DNA of 64,000 bases. It comes from Paracentrotus lividus (taxonomy: Eukaryota; Echinodermata; Echinoidea; Camarodonta; Echinidae). Each line of letters begins with the position of its first letter. Positions within the stretch are counted from its first letter, which is position 1. Shown one piece after another: positions 38,083 through 50,831 of the stretch. Position numbers and translations under genes: made by a program. The DNA lies in NCBI GenBank assembly GCA_940671915.1, contig CALNVZ010003435.1:2300752-2364751 (forward strand). Reading direction: 5' to 3'. The notes beneath the pieces are model-generated. The model did no database searches. It worked only from the letters and a program-made list of their open reading frames with translations, and had not been told where the DNA came from.

Positions 38083-41000
38083 ATTAACTATAAGCATGTA
38101 GGCACATGTGATGTCACTGCATTCTGACTACAGTAAACATTTACAATTTTATGTAATTTACACTACAGCAGCACATTACTACAATCGTGCAGGAAAAAGT
38201 ATACGAAATTGTTTCATGCATCAATCAATTGAAACCACACCCATGAATGATTTAATGCCAGTAATGATATGAAAAATCTCATAATTGATAGATAAATAAA
38301 TAGGGCCTAACTAAATTTTAGTTGTACATGTATATGTGCAGGTGCATATAAACATGCTTAATAATCACTGTAATGTGGTTTATAATTTTCCTCTATTCTT
38401 GAATGTCGATAGTCTCAGAGGGCTAACTTTTTTAGTGAAACAAAAGTATTTTTGCAACAGGGCCCTGTTCTGAATGTGCTAGGCCAGGAAATATTGGAAA
38501 TTATTTTGTCTGGATTAAAATTTGAAGAGCTACCTATTCTTGAAATGTTACGATACAACTTTTAAAATTATTGTCTCTACTTTATAGTAACTGTTTTTTA
38601 CTTCTTCTTGATAATTTGGTCTTTGCTTTGAAAAGTGTTTTGAACGTGACACTGTAGCATGAAAAACTGCCAACCTACATGTAGAAAAATATAGGCCTAC
38701 TGATCGAAATAACACTGAAGCCCAACCTCATTTTTAGAAAATCTGTACGAGAAACTAACAATCATTTTAAACTGGCCTCATAACATGCTCATGTGTGTGA
38801 GTAGTGTGTCCATTTGACATGGAAGGCTTACGTTTTGTTACACATCATATTCCAATATTTCCAAATAATTTGGAAAATATTATTTTGAGGACAATTCAAA
38901 TCTCCCTTCTTTTTTTTTTTTTTAGTTGAAATATTTCTAGAATGTGGTAAATGTATGTGGTGTTACATGTATCTCTAAAATTGTGATCTGTATGCAATTA
39001 GTTTAGGATAATTGTGCCGATTTTTACCCCATCCATATGTTTAAGGCCTACGTGATAAAAAATTTATTGCATGCAGAATTATTATATAATGTTCAATATT
39101 TGATAAGCAGTGACACAAAGACATAAAATCTGTCTGATGTGGATATTTTGCATCTCTTCAAAATCTGTCTTTTATCCTGATGGTATATTATTTCTGATGG
39201 CTGAATACATGGGGCCAAAGACACTCCCTTATTTCAGGGAGAACGTATGATGCATACATGTACATTTGGCCTGATATGTCACAAATCCCCCCCCCCCCAA
39301 TTTATATTTCTTTGTTTTGTTACGTGTATGAATTGGTCATTCAAGACGTATAGGCTAAAACTTCTGCACAGGTGAAGATTTATACAGTAAAATGGAGAAA
39401 TAGATCTTATTCAACAGTTTTATGTACAATGGTAGAATTACAATAATAATAATAATACTAGGCCTAATATTTATAATGCACTTTTCCTGTAGCACCCCAA
39501 TTATCCTGCAGCACCACATGATAAGGACAATTGTTATAAATTTTTGAAATGTAAGTGATTTGTTTTGTGAAAGAATTGGGCATACGATATCTTCAATCAA
39601 TGTACATTTGAATATATGTAGGCCTACATGTAGCCTTATAATATTTCCACAATGAATGTAAGTGCTTGTTTTCTAGTTGAAACTCATAAGCCGAGGATTC
39701 TATTGTCAATTATTCTTTAATCCTTTGGCCGGATAAAGGAGTCTGTGATTATCTTGATTCCCTTTAAATCCCCTACTTGGCTGAACATATAGGTATGGAA
39801 ACTAAAGAGAGAAAGAGAGAGGATGAGAGCGAAGGAAGATAGATGGCTTGGCCCTGTCTGACACGATAACCTGTACATGCAGCGCTTTTCCAGATATCCG
39901 CATTCCATGTTGAGCACACATGGCCTCTTGCCAGTAGGGGGGCACACAGGGAGGATTTATTATATTCAAGGAGGCCCTGTATGAAAGAGGCTACACCGTG
40001 CCCGAAAGCCAAATAAGCAAATTCACCACACTACATGCATAATATTCCACTGGTGTGTGCAGTCAATACGGCATAGACTTGTATTCTGGTGTTTTTGTAA
40101 TGGCTGTTGTAGCTGTGGTGTTGTAATGTAAACAGAAATGATGAAATCGTTTCTTGGAAGATGCATTTGATGTTTTTGTCAGATAACAATGATGAATTCA
40201 TTCTAAAAAATTACCTGTTAATGCTCTTCAATTAAGTCCAATGCATTTTGCAAATGAATATTGAAAAAAAAAATGACATGTGAAAGATTATTGTTGACAT
40301 GGCAGATATGAAAATATCTTGAGGATAGACTCCCAAGTACTCTAAAAAAAAAATGATGTATCATGTACAGCTTTACATTACAAAGATAAGTGCAGGTTGT
40401 ATTGACTGAATTTACTAGTGGTTTTTATCAGGAGAGGAAACATTTTAAATATGGCCAACACTTCCGCCGATAATTCCATTTGCTTCTTGTTGGCCTACAG
40501 GCTATACAGTAATTTAATGTACAATTTCTATGTGCATCTGGTGTACTCCCTAGTGATATGAATAACGTTATGAAGAAATACAGAATCCCCCACGAAAGAA
40601 ATCCTGTTTTAAATTTCATCTGACTAGGCATAGCGATATTTATAAGTTATAGTCGTCTGTTGCGATGTTCTGGACAATAATTCATCTCATCCGGGTAGGA
40701 CAGGTCTCTGCAACTGTATTCAGTTTGTGCTGACTGTAAATATATAAATTTACATGTTGAACATTTAGGCCTAGACATGTAGGCCTACATGTATACTATC
40801 ATGAATTCAATCATATTCAGTTGCACAATATCTTTTTACATTTCTTGGTTTATACTACCTTTCGTCAATTTAGAATGCTAAAGATTTATGCTGGTATGGT
40901 AATAACTTTGAAATCAATGCCCCTTTTAACCCTTTTTATCTCACAGCATTTGTTCTAGTATACAAACTCAAGAGGTTGACAGATTGTCTATTTAACATAC

Positions 41001-41218
41001 ATGTTATGAATCAAAATTGAAAATATGAAAATTAAATAAGTAAATAGATTGAAATCATAAATTCAGAATTGTTATTTTGGTCCTCTTCTCCATGTGTATT
41101 TACAAACACCACACCACATGTTTGATACATGTAGGCCTGCTTTTTCATCAAATAAAAAAATATGTCACTGATATGATACATGTAATGACTATAGCCTTCA
41201 TCACTCCCAGATTTGAGT
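38083..41218. other. No gene seen
   Basis: AT-rich DNA with a T12 run (38,912), a C10 run (39,287), a GAGA stretch (39,808) and several TAGGCCTA motifs (38,692; 39,461; 39,618; 40,766; 40,779). Minus-strand open frames at 39,717-40,012 overlap in two frames and show no domain. Confidence 0.45.
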
Positions 41219-41222
41219 TTAA

Positions 41223-41684
41223 AGCAAAGCTTGATTTCTTACAGCCAAAATAATTTGGGATTAATCTGTGTGATTATGTCTTCATATTGTTCCAGTAACA
41301 TATACATATGCCCACACAAGATTATATTCACGTTTCGATAATGAGTTTAGAAGAAATGTTGAGAAAATATTGAAACAGTCCGTCAAATTCAGACTTGGAG
41401 TAGACCGCGATCTCGCCACAAGTCAAGGCACAACTCACACACACAGATCCGGTGCGAATCGCGTGCACATGATATACTCATAGACTTTCCACTTGGCCGT
41501 GTTAATCACGCATGTGCTTTGACAGGACGTCCAGCTTCAGAATTTATGGTTATTTTGCTCTTTTGTCAGCAAATACGCTATTTTCTGTAAATTCCTTTGG
41601 TGTGTAGTATTTATTTCCTATGCTTGAGATTATGTTATAAACAAGAATGTTTTGATTTTTTTCATCATGCCTACTACTCTATCT
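41223..41684 (-). mobile_element. TTAA-flanked MITE, family X copy B
   Basis: The reverse-complement copy of the element at 16,810-17,278, flanked by TTAA at 41,219-41,222 and 41,685-41,688. Conserved blocks include GGTGCGAATCGCGTGCACAT and GGCCGTGTTAATCACGC. It lacks five bases near its right end relative to copy A. The right-hand TTAA is also the left-hand TTAA of the next element. Confidence 0.85.
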
Positions 41685-41688
41685 TTAA

Positions 41689-42149
41689 ACCTGGTGTATA
41701 GTTTTGGTAACAAAAAAGGAATTGGCATAAAACCGATCAAATGTGGTTACATGTTGTCCACATTGCACTAAAAGATATGTGTGAGAGATCTTGTGACATT
41801 CCTTTCATTATTTCCGATGAATTTCATTGAAAATTTGTGAATGTAGCGTAATTTAACTGCCGTTTAGACCTCTGCTGAGACGTTCTCACGCCGGAGGTTA
41901 CGGCGTGAATTAGTGCGAAGATCTGTGTGTAACACAGAGAGAATCCCCATTGGTTTTCCACGTGAGCGCTAACCTGAGACGGGTCCCCGTCTTATCTTTT
42001 TTATACTTATATTATGAAATAAAGACACTGAAACGAGATTTAAAGTACTATATTTTGCTTTATTATTGTTATTGTTTTCAATCTTTCATAATTTATCTAA
42101 ATGTGAATCCAGATTAATTTTTTCTTTCTCCCGAAACTATACACCACCT
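41689..42149. mobile_element. TTAA-flanked MITE with TGGTGTATAGTTT termini
   Basis: The element is 461 bp between TTAA at 41,685-41,688 and 42,150-42,153. The left end is ACCTGGTGTATAGTTTTGG; the right end, read inward, is AGGTGGTGTATAGTTTCGG. A GC-rich interior patch (about 41,860-41,985) contains a GACGTTCTCACGCCGGAGG core. Both TTAA sites are shared with neighbouring elements. The AGGT(A/G)GTGT start resembles the element at 37,192, so the two may belong to one superfamily group. Confidence 0.82.
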
Positions 42150-42153
42150 TTAA

Positions 42154-42920
42154 CCCTAACTTACCTGGGCTATTTTGTGAGCTTAAAGTCCTGGGGGGGG
42201 GGGGCCTTTTAGGCCCCCCCTAAGATCTCGGCCGCGGATCGCGCGATCGCGACGAAAATTCGCATGAAGGTAGAGAATCAAGTAATCTACGCGGTTGCAT
42301 AGGTAAATTGCACTAAATTCATAAATTTTATTTTATATGAATTAATTATGCTAATTTATTCATGAAATCATACTTTTTGCTCTAATTCACTAAATAAAGC
42401 TCCTAGAAAGCTAATTTCTTGTGAAAATATTCTTTATAGCATTCCTAAGAATTGTAAAAGAAAAAAATTCCGGTACCAAAATCGATTTCTTATGTATTTT
42501 ATTGTTTTTTAAATTTCTTATGTATTTCTTTGTTTTTTTACCTTTTTATTTTTATTGTTTTTTCGACACAATTCATCCGTGACATTATTTCGGCCATAAA
42601 TAGCATAAAATTAAATGACTCTTGTCAATAATATTAAAAATAAGCACTCATTTATGAATTCTAGCTGAAAACACATTTTGCATTGACTTTGTACATGAAA
42701 TCACGTTTTGGAGCTATTTTCGGTCTGACGGAAATTTTTGGAAATCGTGGAACGTCGTAACGGTACATCCGATTTACGCGAAAATGGTTTTAAAAGATGC
42801 GCAAGACTTCAAAGTAAAAAGTCAGTGAGCGGCACGATCAAAAAATTTCGTACTGCGGATTTATCGCGAAAAATGTCGAGGGGGGGCCTTAAAGGCCCCC
42901 CCCCCCCAGGTAAGTTAGGG
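42154..42920. mobile_element. TTAA-flanked MITE with CCCTAACTTACCTGG termini
   Basis: The element is 767 bp between TTAA at 42,150-42,153 and 42,921-42,924. It has perfect 15-bp inverted ends, CCCTAACTTACCTGG and CCAGGTAAGTTAGGG. Just inside each end is a G-run/C-run stem: G12-CCTTTTA-GG-C7 on the left and G7-CCTTAAAGG-C13 on the right. A very CpG-dense patch follows the left stem (42,224-42,256, GGCCGCGGATCGCGCGATCG). There is no coding frame of note. Its left TTAA is the right TTAA of the preceding element. Confidence 0.84.
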
Positions 42921-42924
42921 TTAA

Positions 42925-45900
42925 GATGTTCAATATTATCTAGACCCTTTTCAATTTTGAACAAATTGAAATGATAGATATCTATAGGCCTATAGATATG
43001 GTTTACTTGTGTTATCTCATAATTATTATCACATAGGCCTAAACTTTTTTTCTTTTTATCATGTATAATTTTTGTATTTTCATGTATTTGTCTCTGGTTA
43101 ATTCGAACCATTTTGGAAACAGCATATGTGTAGGATTATATTAAAAGTGTCGTGCTGAAATGTAGTCCATTGAAAAAAAAATCAAAAATTCAAAGCATAT
43201 GAATTTTACTTTGACCATTTGTCTGGTTTGACAGTATGTAGGTCAGCATATACTTGCTTTTGGGGGGTAACATTTTAGGTTGGATATTTGATATCCTTTT
43301 AGACGTCATATCTATCATTCTATGTAAATATCATCTGTATTCAATGGAACAATTCATTTGAACTGCATTTTCCCAACAGTATGCTCTATTATCTCATTTA
43401 TAGCTTTTGATGACAATTGATCTCATCAGCAAAGTCCGAAGTCCCGTAGGTCTTTTATCTCCTGGACAAAAGATTGTGGTTTTGTCAACAACAAAAGGGT
43501 TTTCTGTCTCCTCTATCTTTTATCCCCCTCTTCTCCTCTTTCTCTCATTCTCCCTCGTTCTGTCTATCATACACACAAACACACCCATCAACAACACACA
43601 CACTCGCTATATCCTACTGTGTGTCATTATAATAATAGAACAGCTCTCCTGGAGTTGCTTTTTCCTCCCTTTCTCTTGAAATTTCTTTCTTTTATTCTTT
43701 CCATCTCATCTTCTCGGGTCAAAGCAGCGCATTGACTGTGTGTACTGGTGCAAGACACACTGGCACAGGGGGGTATCCTCGTTGCATGTACACACACACA
43801 CTGCAGCATAGAATAGGTCACATGTTTTGCGGATTATTATTAGCCAGGCAAGGAAAAAAAAAAGAAGAGAGGACCCTGAAGCAGTGCAATACAAGCATGC
43901 ATGCACACTGGCATGACTCAATACCAGTACATGTAACTTGCTAGTGTGTGTGTTCTGTGAGTGTGTGCGAGGCTCTCACACAGTGCATTGCATTGGTAGC
44001 AACAGTCTGGCTCTTCCCTTGCATTTCATTTCAAATGTGGTGGTGTGATGCACAGAGGGTACAGGGAGGTAATATTTCATTCAAAGCTTCAAAACCAGCA
44101 TGTCTATTTAAAAGGTAAGATGATTAAATATATTAATGTGGAAGTTCACACGTTCATGTTTTAAGCTCGAGATTTATTCAGCTTCGTACTTGCATTTTCT
44201 TTAAAATTTTCATCAATATGATTTTATATATTTTTCAATGTCAGATGTGATTGGAACATGTGGGTGGTTACTTGAAATGTTATCTTAAAATTTTATTTGT
44301 TTTGTTTTTACTATCACTTTGGTTTTATATACTGCAGATATGTAGAATGTAAGCCCTATATTTTTGTTGGACCTTATTTTGCAGATATTTTTAAAAACTG
44401 TAGGCTATGTAATTATTTGGCTTCTCATCATTTACAATTTTACGCATATTTTGATTTTCATCTTATTTGCTTTTATCCAGCAAATGAGCAATTTATTTAA
44501 ATTTGTATATGATTCGTAAATTTACTTTTCATATTGAGATATTGATTTTGTTACACATGTAGGCCTATATCCTACCAAAATATTTTTAGAATATAAAAAT
44601 TATTTCTCAACTTTTAATTTGTACATGAGATCATATTATTCTTATTTAATGGTTTATAAGATTAATATTATTCCAATCGAATCTGTTTAGCTGTTGATTG
44701 AAAAGCAGAATTTTTTTTAGGTCAGAATTGTGCATGAGATTTGAGATAATTTGTGGCTGCGGAATTGAGGACTGTTCAAAATTACTCTTTTTTTTTGTGA
44801 GGGTGGTCACTGAGGGAGCATATATTATGGTGCATTTGACTTTTATAAGTTGTAAATTGTCAATCTATATTATGTAAATGAAGCTCCACATGTGGAGATG
44901 GTGACGGCTGTTGTGAACACTGAAAGAGTAATGGGAGTGATTTTTTATTTTGAATGCGAGCTTTAAAACAATATCAGGACTTGTTTTCATACTTTTAATT
45001 GCTTCAAGGTTAGAATGATTACTACTTACTATGAAGAATTAAATAGACCTACATGATCTTTTTGTTGTTCAAACAGGCCACAATATTGTGTATTGCCAGA
45101 CTTGACTATTATGTGTGATTAAAATTTCATAGAAATAATGTAGCTTTAATGTCGCTCGTACATTAAACAATGAATCCTCACAATGTACAACTGTCATTGT
45201 AAAATATAAATTTTCTAAGAGTCTGGCTTTCCTTCTGCCATAGAGGAGAGTATCAAAGCTGAGCAAATTAGCAGAAATATAATCTTCAGGCTTGAACAGA
45301 GGCATACATTGCAAAATTGCTACATTTTGTACAGTTACAAAAAAGAAAAATAAATTCAGTTGTTGAACCTACACATGTATTGCCTCCTCAATTCAATAGA
45401 TGTAGGAACCTCCCGCCCCCCCCCCCTCAAAAAAAAAAAAAAGAAAAAAAAGAAAGATAATAAACCAACTTTATAGAGAAGATGAATAAACGTAATAGCC
45501 TTTATAGCAGACAATATAAAACATGAGCTGGAAGCCTGACTGCTGACTTCAGTAGACAGGAATTTCCCAGAATATTGGGAAAATAAGTGATTTCAATCCA
45601 AACCTCAAACAGAAATTGAAAAAATTTTAGTAAATTTCTTGAAATAGTAGGCCTATTATTTTAAAGATGTTAAAAAAGAAAGCATAGTATGAGAGATGTG
45701 ATGATAGGTTGTCGTATGAATAAGCCGATTCTGATGATTAAATTAGGAAGTCTTGTTCCAAAATACTCTAAGCTCGCTTGCATTATGTTGCCTGATACAA
45801 GGAGTGATTCATCATACAGCTACAGGAAAGAACCATTTTACACAACTTCCACCAAAAAGAAGAAAACTGGTTGAAGCAGAAATTAACTTTCACTAAGGGT

Positions 45901-48275
45901 TAGGGAGAGAAGAAAATAGTTTTAAAAGTGCAAAAGTTAATTTGTACATTATGTAGAACATGTAGCATGCACATAGGCCATACATGCATGCCCTACACTT
46001 TTTTGTTGTACGTAATAATTTGGAATGATAATGATGAAATCTGTTGTGAATTCAAAGCATAGCTTTTTTTTCCCTAAATATAAATCTATCTGCTGAGATA
46101 TTCAGTTCAGTTGAGTCATCCGATCAGTCGAAAAACATTAATCATGTTGCACAATGTAGTAGGGCCTACATTTTCAAGGATATTTGGATTTAAATTCAAT
46201 CTCTTTTGTCACCAACATTTGATATGTTTTGAATGAATGAAATGATTGAATAGTTTGTTGATGTTGATAGATTGCATGTTGTATAGGATATTTTGCTCTA
46301 ATTTACAGGGAGGGAATTAGGACAATCTTACATGTTATTGATAAGCTTCATTTTTGTAATCAACTTACTATCAAAATTATTAAGTTCATGAATACACATA
46401 GGCCTACATGTACATGTATGGCAGGCTTTATCTAGAGAGGGTCTATATTCATTAAATAGGTGTAGGACTGTTTCATTATTCAATCCATTTCAATTCAATA
46501 ATGGTTTCTGTTCATACATGTATAGTCCATCTGATTATTGATATCATAAGTCAGAAATGATTATTATAATAATCAGTATCATTATTTAGTAATTCATGCT
46601 ACTCTGATATTCATACCACTCTGTTCTTTTCAATAAATGGTATTACTCCAGATCATTGTAATGAGAACCATATGTGGGTATATCATTATTGTAATACTCT
46701 TCTGATCTGTAAAATACCCAAGGGACTTATTATTTGTTAAGACTATTTTAATGAACCATATGTGGATTATACAATTTATTTTAATACTGCAAGTTGCAAT
46801 TAATCATAAAATCTTGAGTATTATGTTGAGAGGATGATGTAAGGATTCAAGTCTTCCACGTCATTCCACACAGTGTGGCTTCTTTATTTCTCATAAGCTG
46901 AACACTCAATATACACATACACATGGACAGAACACACTCTTTTTTTATTGTGCCTTTGTTACTGTCAAATTCTATAGAAGCTGGCAGTTCTTTTATGCTC
47001 TCCCAATCCCCTTGGGTGGATGTTTGAATAGCTGTTACATAATCCAACATTACCACTGAGATCCTATTCCTAAAAAGCCCATTGTCTTGGCTGAATGGGT
47101 GTAGCAGAATAGAGAGGGGTTCCAACAAGAAACTTGAACAATGTCCATGCACTTTCAGTTACCTGGGCTGCAGACAGGTAATCTTGTTTTCGCATCACTG
47201 CTTGAGGACCATAATCATTGTTACTTTGTATTTTGTTTATTTCTAAAGCAAGTTTATTGGACTGGCTTGTCAATACATGATGTATGATTATATATGTTGA
47301 AATACATGTCAAATATATTAAATTTAAAAGTCTGTGGGAGAATTGATTCTGAAGAATTTATTGAATTAAACAAATAAAAAAAAAAAAGATTAGTCATGTG
47401 TTAAATGTAATTGAATGAGACAAATGACTATGTACATGAAATATTTTTTATAGCTTTTGTAAAAAAAAATGTTAACAAATATTACATGTACTTCAGGCAC
47501 GTGGGGAAATGGAAAAGGTAAAAATAAATCCATTATACAGTTATGCCTACATTTATACTTTCTGGTATTTTATGATTGAATAGTCATAAAATATGCTGGC
47601 ATTCATTGATTATGATCGATAAAATTTCAAACCATCAATAATATTTGTGATTTTAGTTATTTAGCCTGTCAATTCTCATTCAATCCATAGAATATTTGAA
47701 AAGTGCATTTGAACTTCGATATTGAGAATACCCATAAAACACTCTTTATTGTCATAGAAGATATGCCAACAAGATAAAAATCCAAAATTACAAAACATGT
47801 AGGGGCCTACATCAAGCATGGCTATAGAATGTATCGCGGATTCGTATAATATAAATTATGATCCTATTTTTCCCCAACTTTTTATTTATTACAAAATATA
47901 GGATGCATTTACATCCACCTTCTGTAGGAGGCCTACAAGCAATGTATCTGGCAAATTAGCTTTTGTGCTCAAAGAAAAAGCTCATTATCTGTCTTTCTGG
48001 AATCTAGTCCGCCTAATCAGACTCTTCAGGTCTAATCAGTAGAGAGGAGATGTGTGGGAGGGAAAGATAAATACAGGCCCATAGCAGAGAGAATACTGGA
48101 ACACTCTGTTTGTTTTTCTACCTCGTTCTGTCAACATTCATGTCTGTTCATTGATTTTGGCATTTGATTGCGATGCACCGGTGCATGCATGTAAATGTAG
48201 GCTTTTGAGATACAAAGGCGTAGACAAACATTTCACAGAATCGCTTGGTACTTACAGACAGTAAATTAATATGCA
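42925..48275. other. No firm gene; low-repeat interval
   Basis: Contains CA-rich stretches at about 43,570-43,610 and 43,790-43,800, and a C9/A-rich run at about 45,417-45,445. A higher-complexity block at about 43,500-44,115 ends in a donor-like AAAAG|GTAAGATG. Overlapping minus-strand open frames lie around 46,847-47,312. None could be shown to be an exon. Confidence 0.4.
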
Positions 48276-48340
48276 CATATGAAACATATATTTTCATTCA
48301 TTTATTGACAATAAATGAATGAAAATATATGTTTCATATG
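48276..48340. repeat. Perfect 31-bp hairpin, 3-base loop
   Basis: Two 31-bp arms, starting CATATGAAACATATATTTTC on the left, are exact reverse complements separated by GAC (48,307-48,309). There are no mismatches. It has no flanking duplication that I can see. Confidence 0.95.
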
Positions 48341-48928
48341 GGTAAATGGCAAAATTACATTGAATTATTATTTATTTGACAAAAAAACCCCAAAAACATA
48401 AAAAGTAAAATACAAAAAAATTGCATGTACTAGCCCTCGATTTAAAACCATGACATTATTCAAGTAATTTTTAAGAGGTAATGGGGCCAACATATTGTGA
48501 ACACTAGATTTAATAGTTATTTGTATGTTCTTTCATATGTATTCTTTCCTCTCTGGCCGTTCAAAATTGATGTGTTCATTTAATACTGTTTCTTAAAAGC
48601 AGCTCAATGTGATATTTATATTTAGAATTAAGTCAAACAGTAATGTATACGGTATTGACTATATTAAAGACCCTCATGTTCATTGTACCTGTAGATGTAG
48701 GTTTTGTCTGAATATTGGATAATTAATATTTTAACTAAGGCTGAGGGTGTAACATGATATGGGCCTATACCATTATCTTTTCAACAGGTATGCTCATGTT
48801 ATCAAGGTTTAAGAGGATACTTTTTATCTCCATTTAATGTAGGCCTACGGTGAATAATGTATAATGTAATGTAAAAGGTTTTATGGACTGCACATCTCTT
48901 TCAGACTGTATATGCCTTGTTGATGAGT
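48341..48928. other. No gene seen
   Basis: AT-rich, with a TAGGCCTA motif at 48,840. Nothing coding. Confidence 0.45.
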
Positions 48929-48932
48929 TTAA

Positions 48933-49341
48933 AGGGGAAGGCCACTCTAAACTTCAGTTGTTTTTAATTGGTAGGGCCTACATGTAAATGCAGAAAATGA
49001 GAGAAACATATCCAAGAAGGTTTGACAAAAATAAATTGTGGAAGACCTGTACTGGCAAGCTGCTCCGTCAAAATGTTGTGTTTTTTTTCCCCATTTTTTT
49101 TCCCCAGAAGGATACCATTTAACATATTTATGACTATCTATATCATGCATTAGTCTTCCGTACACCTCTATATCTACATAATGTATCCCTTCATCTAAAT
49201 CAAAGAATGACTGTCAGGGGAATTTATGGCATTTACAATACATAACCTAACATAAAACTAAAACTTTACATACTCTGTTTCTTTGATTGTTCCGCTAAAA
49301 GTCATACCAATGTCATCTTAATTTCTGGCTGCACTCCCCCT
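48933..49341. mobile_element. Probable TTAA-flanked MITE
   Basis: Lies between TTAA at 48,929-48,932 and 49,342-49,345. The left end is AGGGGAAGGCCACTC; the right end, read inward, is AGGGGGAGTGCAGCC, so only the first few bases and the G-rich start agree well. The target site and symmetrical placement support an old TTAA element. No coding capacity. Confidence 0.6.
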
Positions 49342-49345
49342 TTAA

Positions 49346-50204
49346 AATTTTTGTTTGTAATGTGAATCCATGATAGTTACAGCCTCAATTTGAAAAAAAA
49401 GAACAACAACAACCCAAGAAAACATAATTTTTAGCCCTTTGCACTTAGGGCCTGACACAAATGTCGGTCGACATGTTCGCAGTTTGCGAGTCCCTACATC
49501 ATGTGTTTAATATTGAATAAGATGGTCTACCACATGAAAAGTCATAAGTGCCTTTGTAAGGACAAAACGAAAAAATCATAAAGAATATTTTCATGGATAA
49601 TGACAAGAAAGCCTACTTTATGAAATATAAATGGCCATGCACAAATTAACAGAGCAACCATGGATGATTTGTTGAGATGGTCCCTGAGTGTGGGTCACTC
49701 ATGGGTCAGCTATATATATTTAGCATTGTGCACAGACTGTACAGTAACTGGCTGTAGGCTTTATGATGTACAGTATGGAGCTGATTTATAACCAAGTCAA
49801 ATTTTTCCATAACACCAACTTGTATTTCAACTTGGGGAAATTTGACATATTCTCAAATTACTCATCTTTATCTAAACATTCAAGTGGAATGAAATATTGG
49901 AATACCTGGCAGTAAGCCATGTCCTGGTATTATGTTTCACTACTTATTGCTGTTATTACTGTGAAATAGAGGAAATAACACTCTTATCTCAAAACATGTC
50001 AAAATAGTAATGAACTTTGTAATATTTAAATAATCTTTAAATAAATAGTATTAAATTTATTTTTTTTAGCATAATCTAAGCCCACATACATGTAAATGTG
50101 TGCAGGTAGATTAATGCATTAATAGTTGTTGACAGATGAAATAATATTCTACATAAAATAGCGTAGCAAATAAGTGCTGTCGCACTATTCAATAGACGGA
50201 CAAA
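49346..50204. other. No gene seen
   Basis: AT-rich sequence upstream of the putative promoter region. Nothing was recognised. Confidence 0.45.
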
Positions 50205-50537
50205 CTAATTAGGCCTGTCTAGGCTTTTGTCTTTTACATCCATGGAAATATGAAATACAGGTGTACAAATACTTTCTAAACCCAAACCCATGAACATTGT
50301 GTACAATATGACCTGTCTTTGGAATTCACAAGCTTGTGCTTCATTTTGTTTTTTCCAGGAACCACGATAATCACCATAGCCCCAGATGGGCCTATATACA
50401 GTGAGTGCTTCCAGAGCAGCATGAACAATGAATATTATCCGTTGACCTTTAGACTTAATCTTCCATAAATCCTTCTTCTCTCCAACTTTACAGTGATCTT
50501 CTGCTGAACCTGTGACAAGATCTCCACCATTACCCAT
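50205..50537 (-). CDS. Speculative 110-codon open frame, divergent to host gene
   Basis: An open frame of 110 codons starts with ATG at 50,537 and ends with TAG, on the strand opposite to the host gene and about 300 bp from its ATG. It begins MGNGGDLVTGSAEDHCKVGE. The composition is protein-like and not low-complexity, but I recognise no domain. On the other strand a good acceptor (TTTTTTCCAG, ending 50,359) precedes an open stretch, so coding on either strand, or chance, remains possible. If real, it could be the first exon of a gene sharing a bidirectional promoter. Confidence 0.2.
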   Translation of the reverse strand: MGNGGDLVTGSAEDHCKVGEKKDLWKIKSKGQRIIFIVHAALEALTVYRPIWGYGDYRGSWKKQNEAQACEFQRQVILYTMFMGLGLESICTPVFHISMDVKDKSLDRPN

Positions 50538-50609
50538 TGGATTACAATATCTTTATCTTACTTGGATACCTCTTACCAATCAACTTGGAATTAAATCTTG
50601 AGAAACAAA

Positions 50610-50831
50610 CATCGGATGTCTCCTGTGCCGGCCCCGTTGCGGTCTCTCTAGAGGAGTTTGATTGCTAGAGGGTTGGCTAGCGAGCGGGCTTGTAGCTAGC
50701 CACAGTCTTTGGGCGGGGACGTTGAGGCAGCCGCCGTTGTCGTCTTTCTTGCCATCACGGTTCGTTCCGGCTTCAAACTGACTCGCTACCACACCGTGGA
50801 TTTAAATGCAGTGTCGGGATTGGAAGACAGC
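50610..50831 (+). promoter_or_regulatory. GC-rich promoter / 5' UTR of host gene
   Basis: The composition switches abruptly from AT-rich to GC- and CpG-rich here and ends at the ATG at 50,832. A GC box GGGCGGGG lies at 50,711-50,718. An inverted pair GGCTAGC (50,675) and GCTAGCC (50,695) could form a 7-bp stem in the leader. No TATA box is evident, as is usual for broadly expressed genes. The transcription start itself cannot be placed from sequence. Confidence 0.6.

Noticed and set aside
46847-47312. Two overlapping minus-strand open frames (101 and 80 codons)
   Set aside because: The translation is not low-complexity and was considered as a decayed exon, but no family, splice-site pair or start context supports it.
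48276-48340. miRNA precursor
   Set aside because: The arms are perfectly paired with a 3-base loop, unlike animal pre-miRNAs, and no known miRNA seed was recognised.
50709-50831. Upstream extension of the host gene's first coding exon
   Set aside because: The frame is open upstream of 50,832 but contains no ATG. The ATG at 50,832 has a strong Kozak context.
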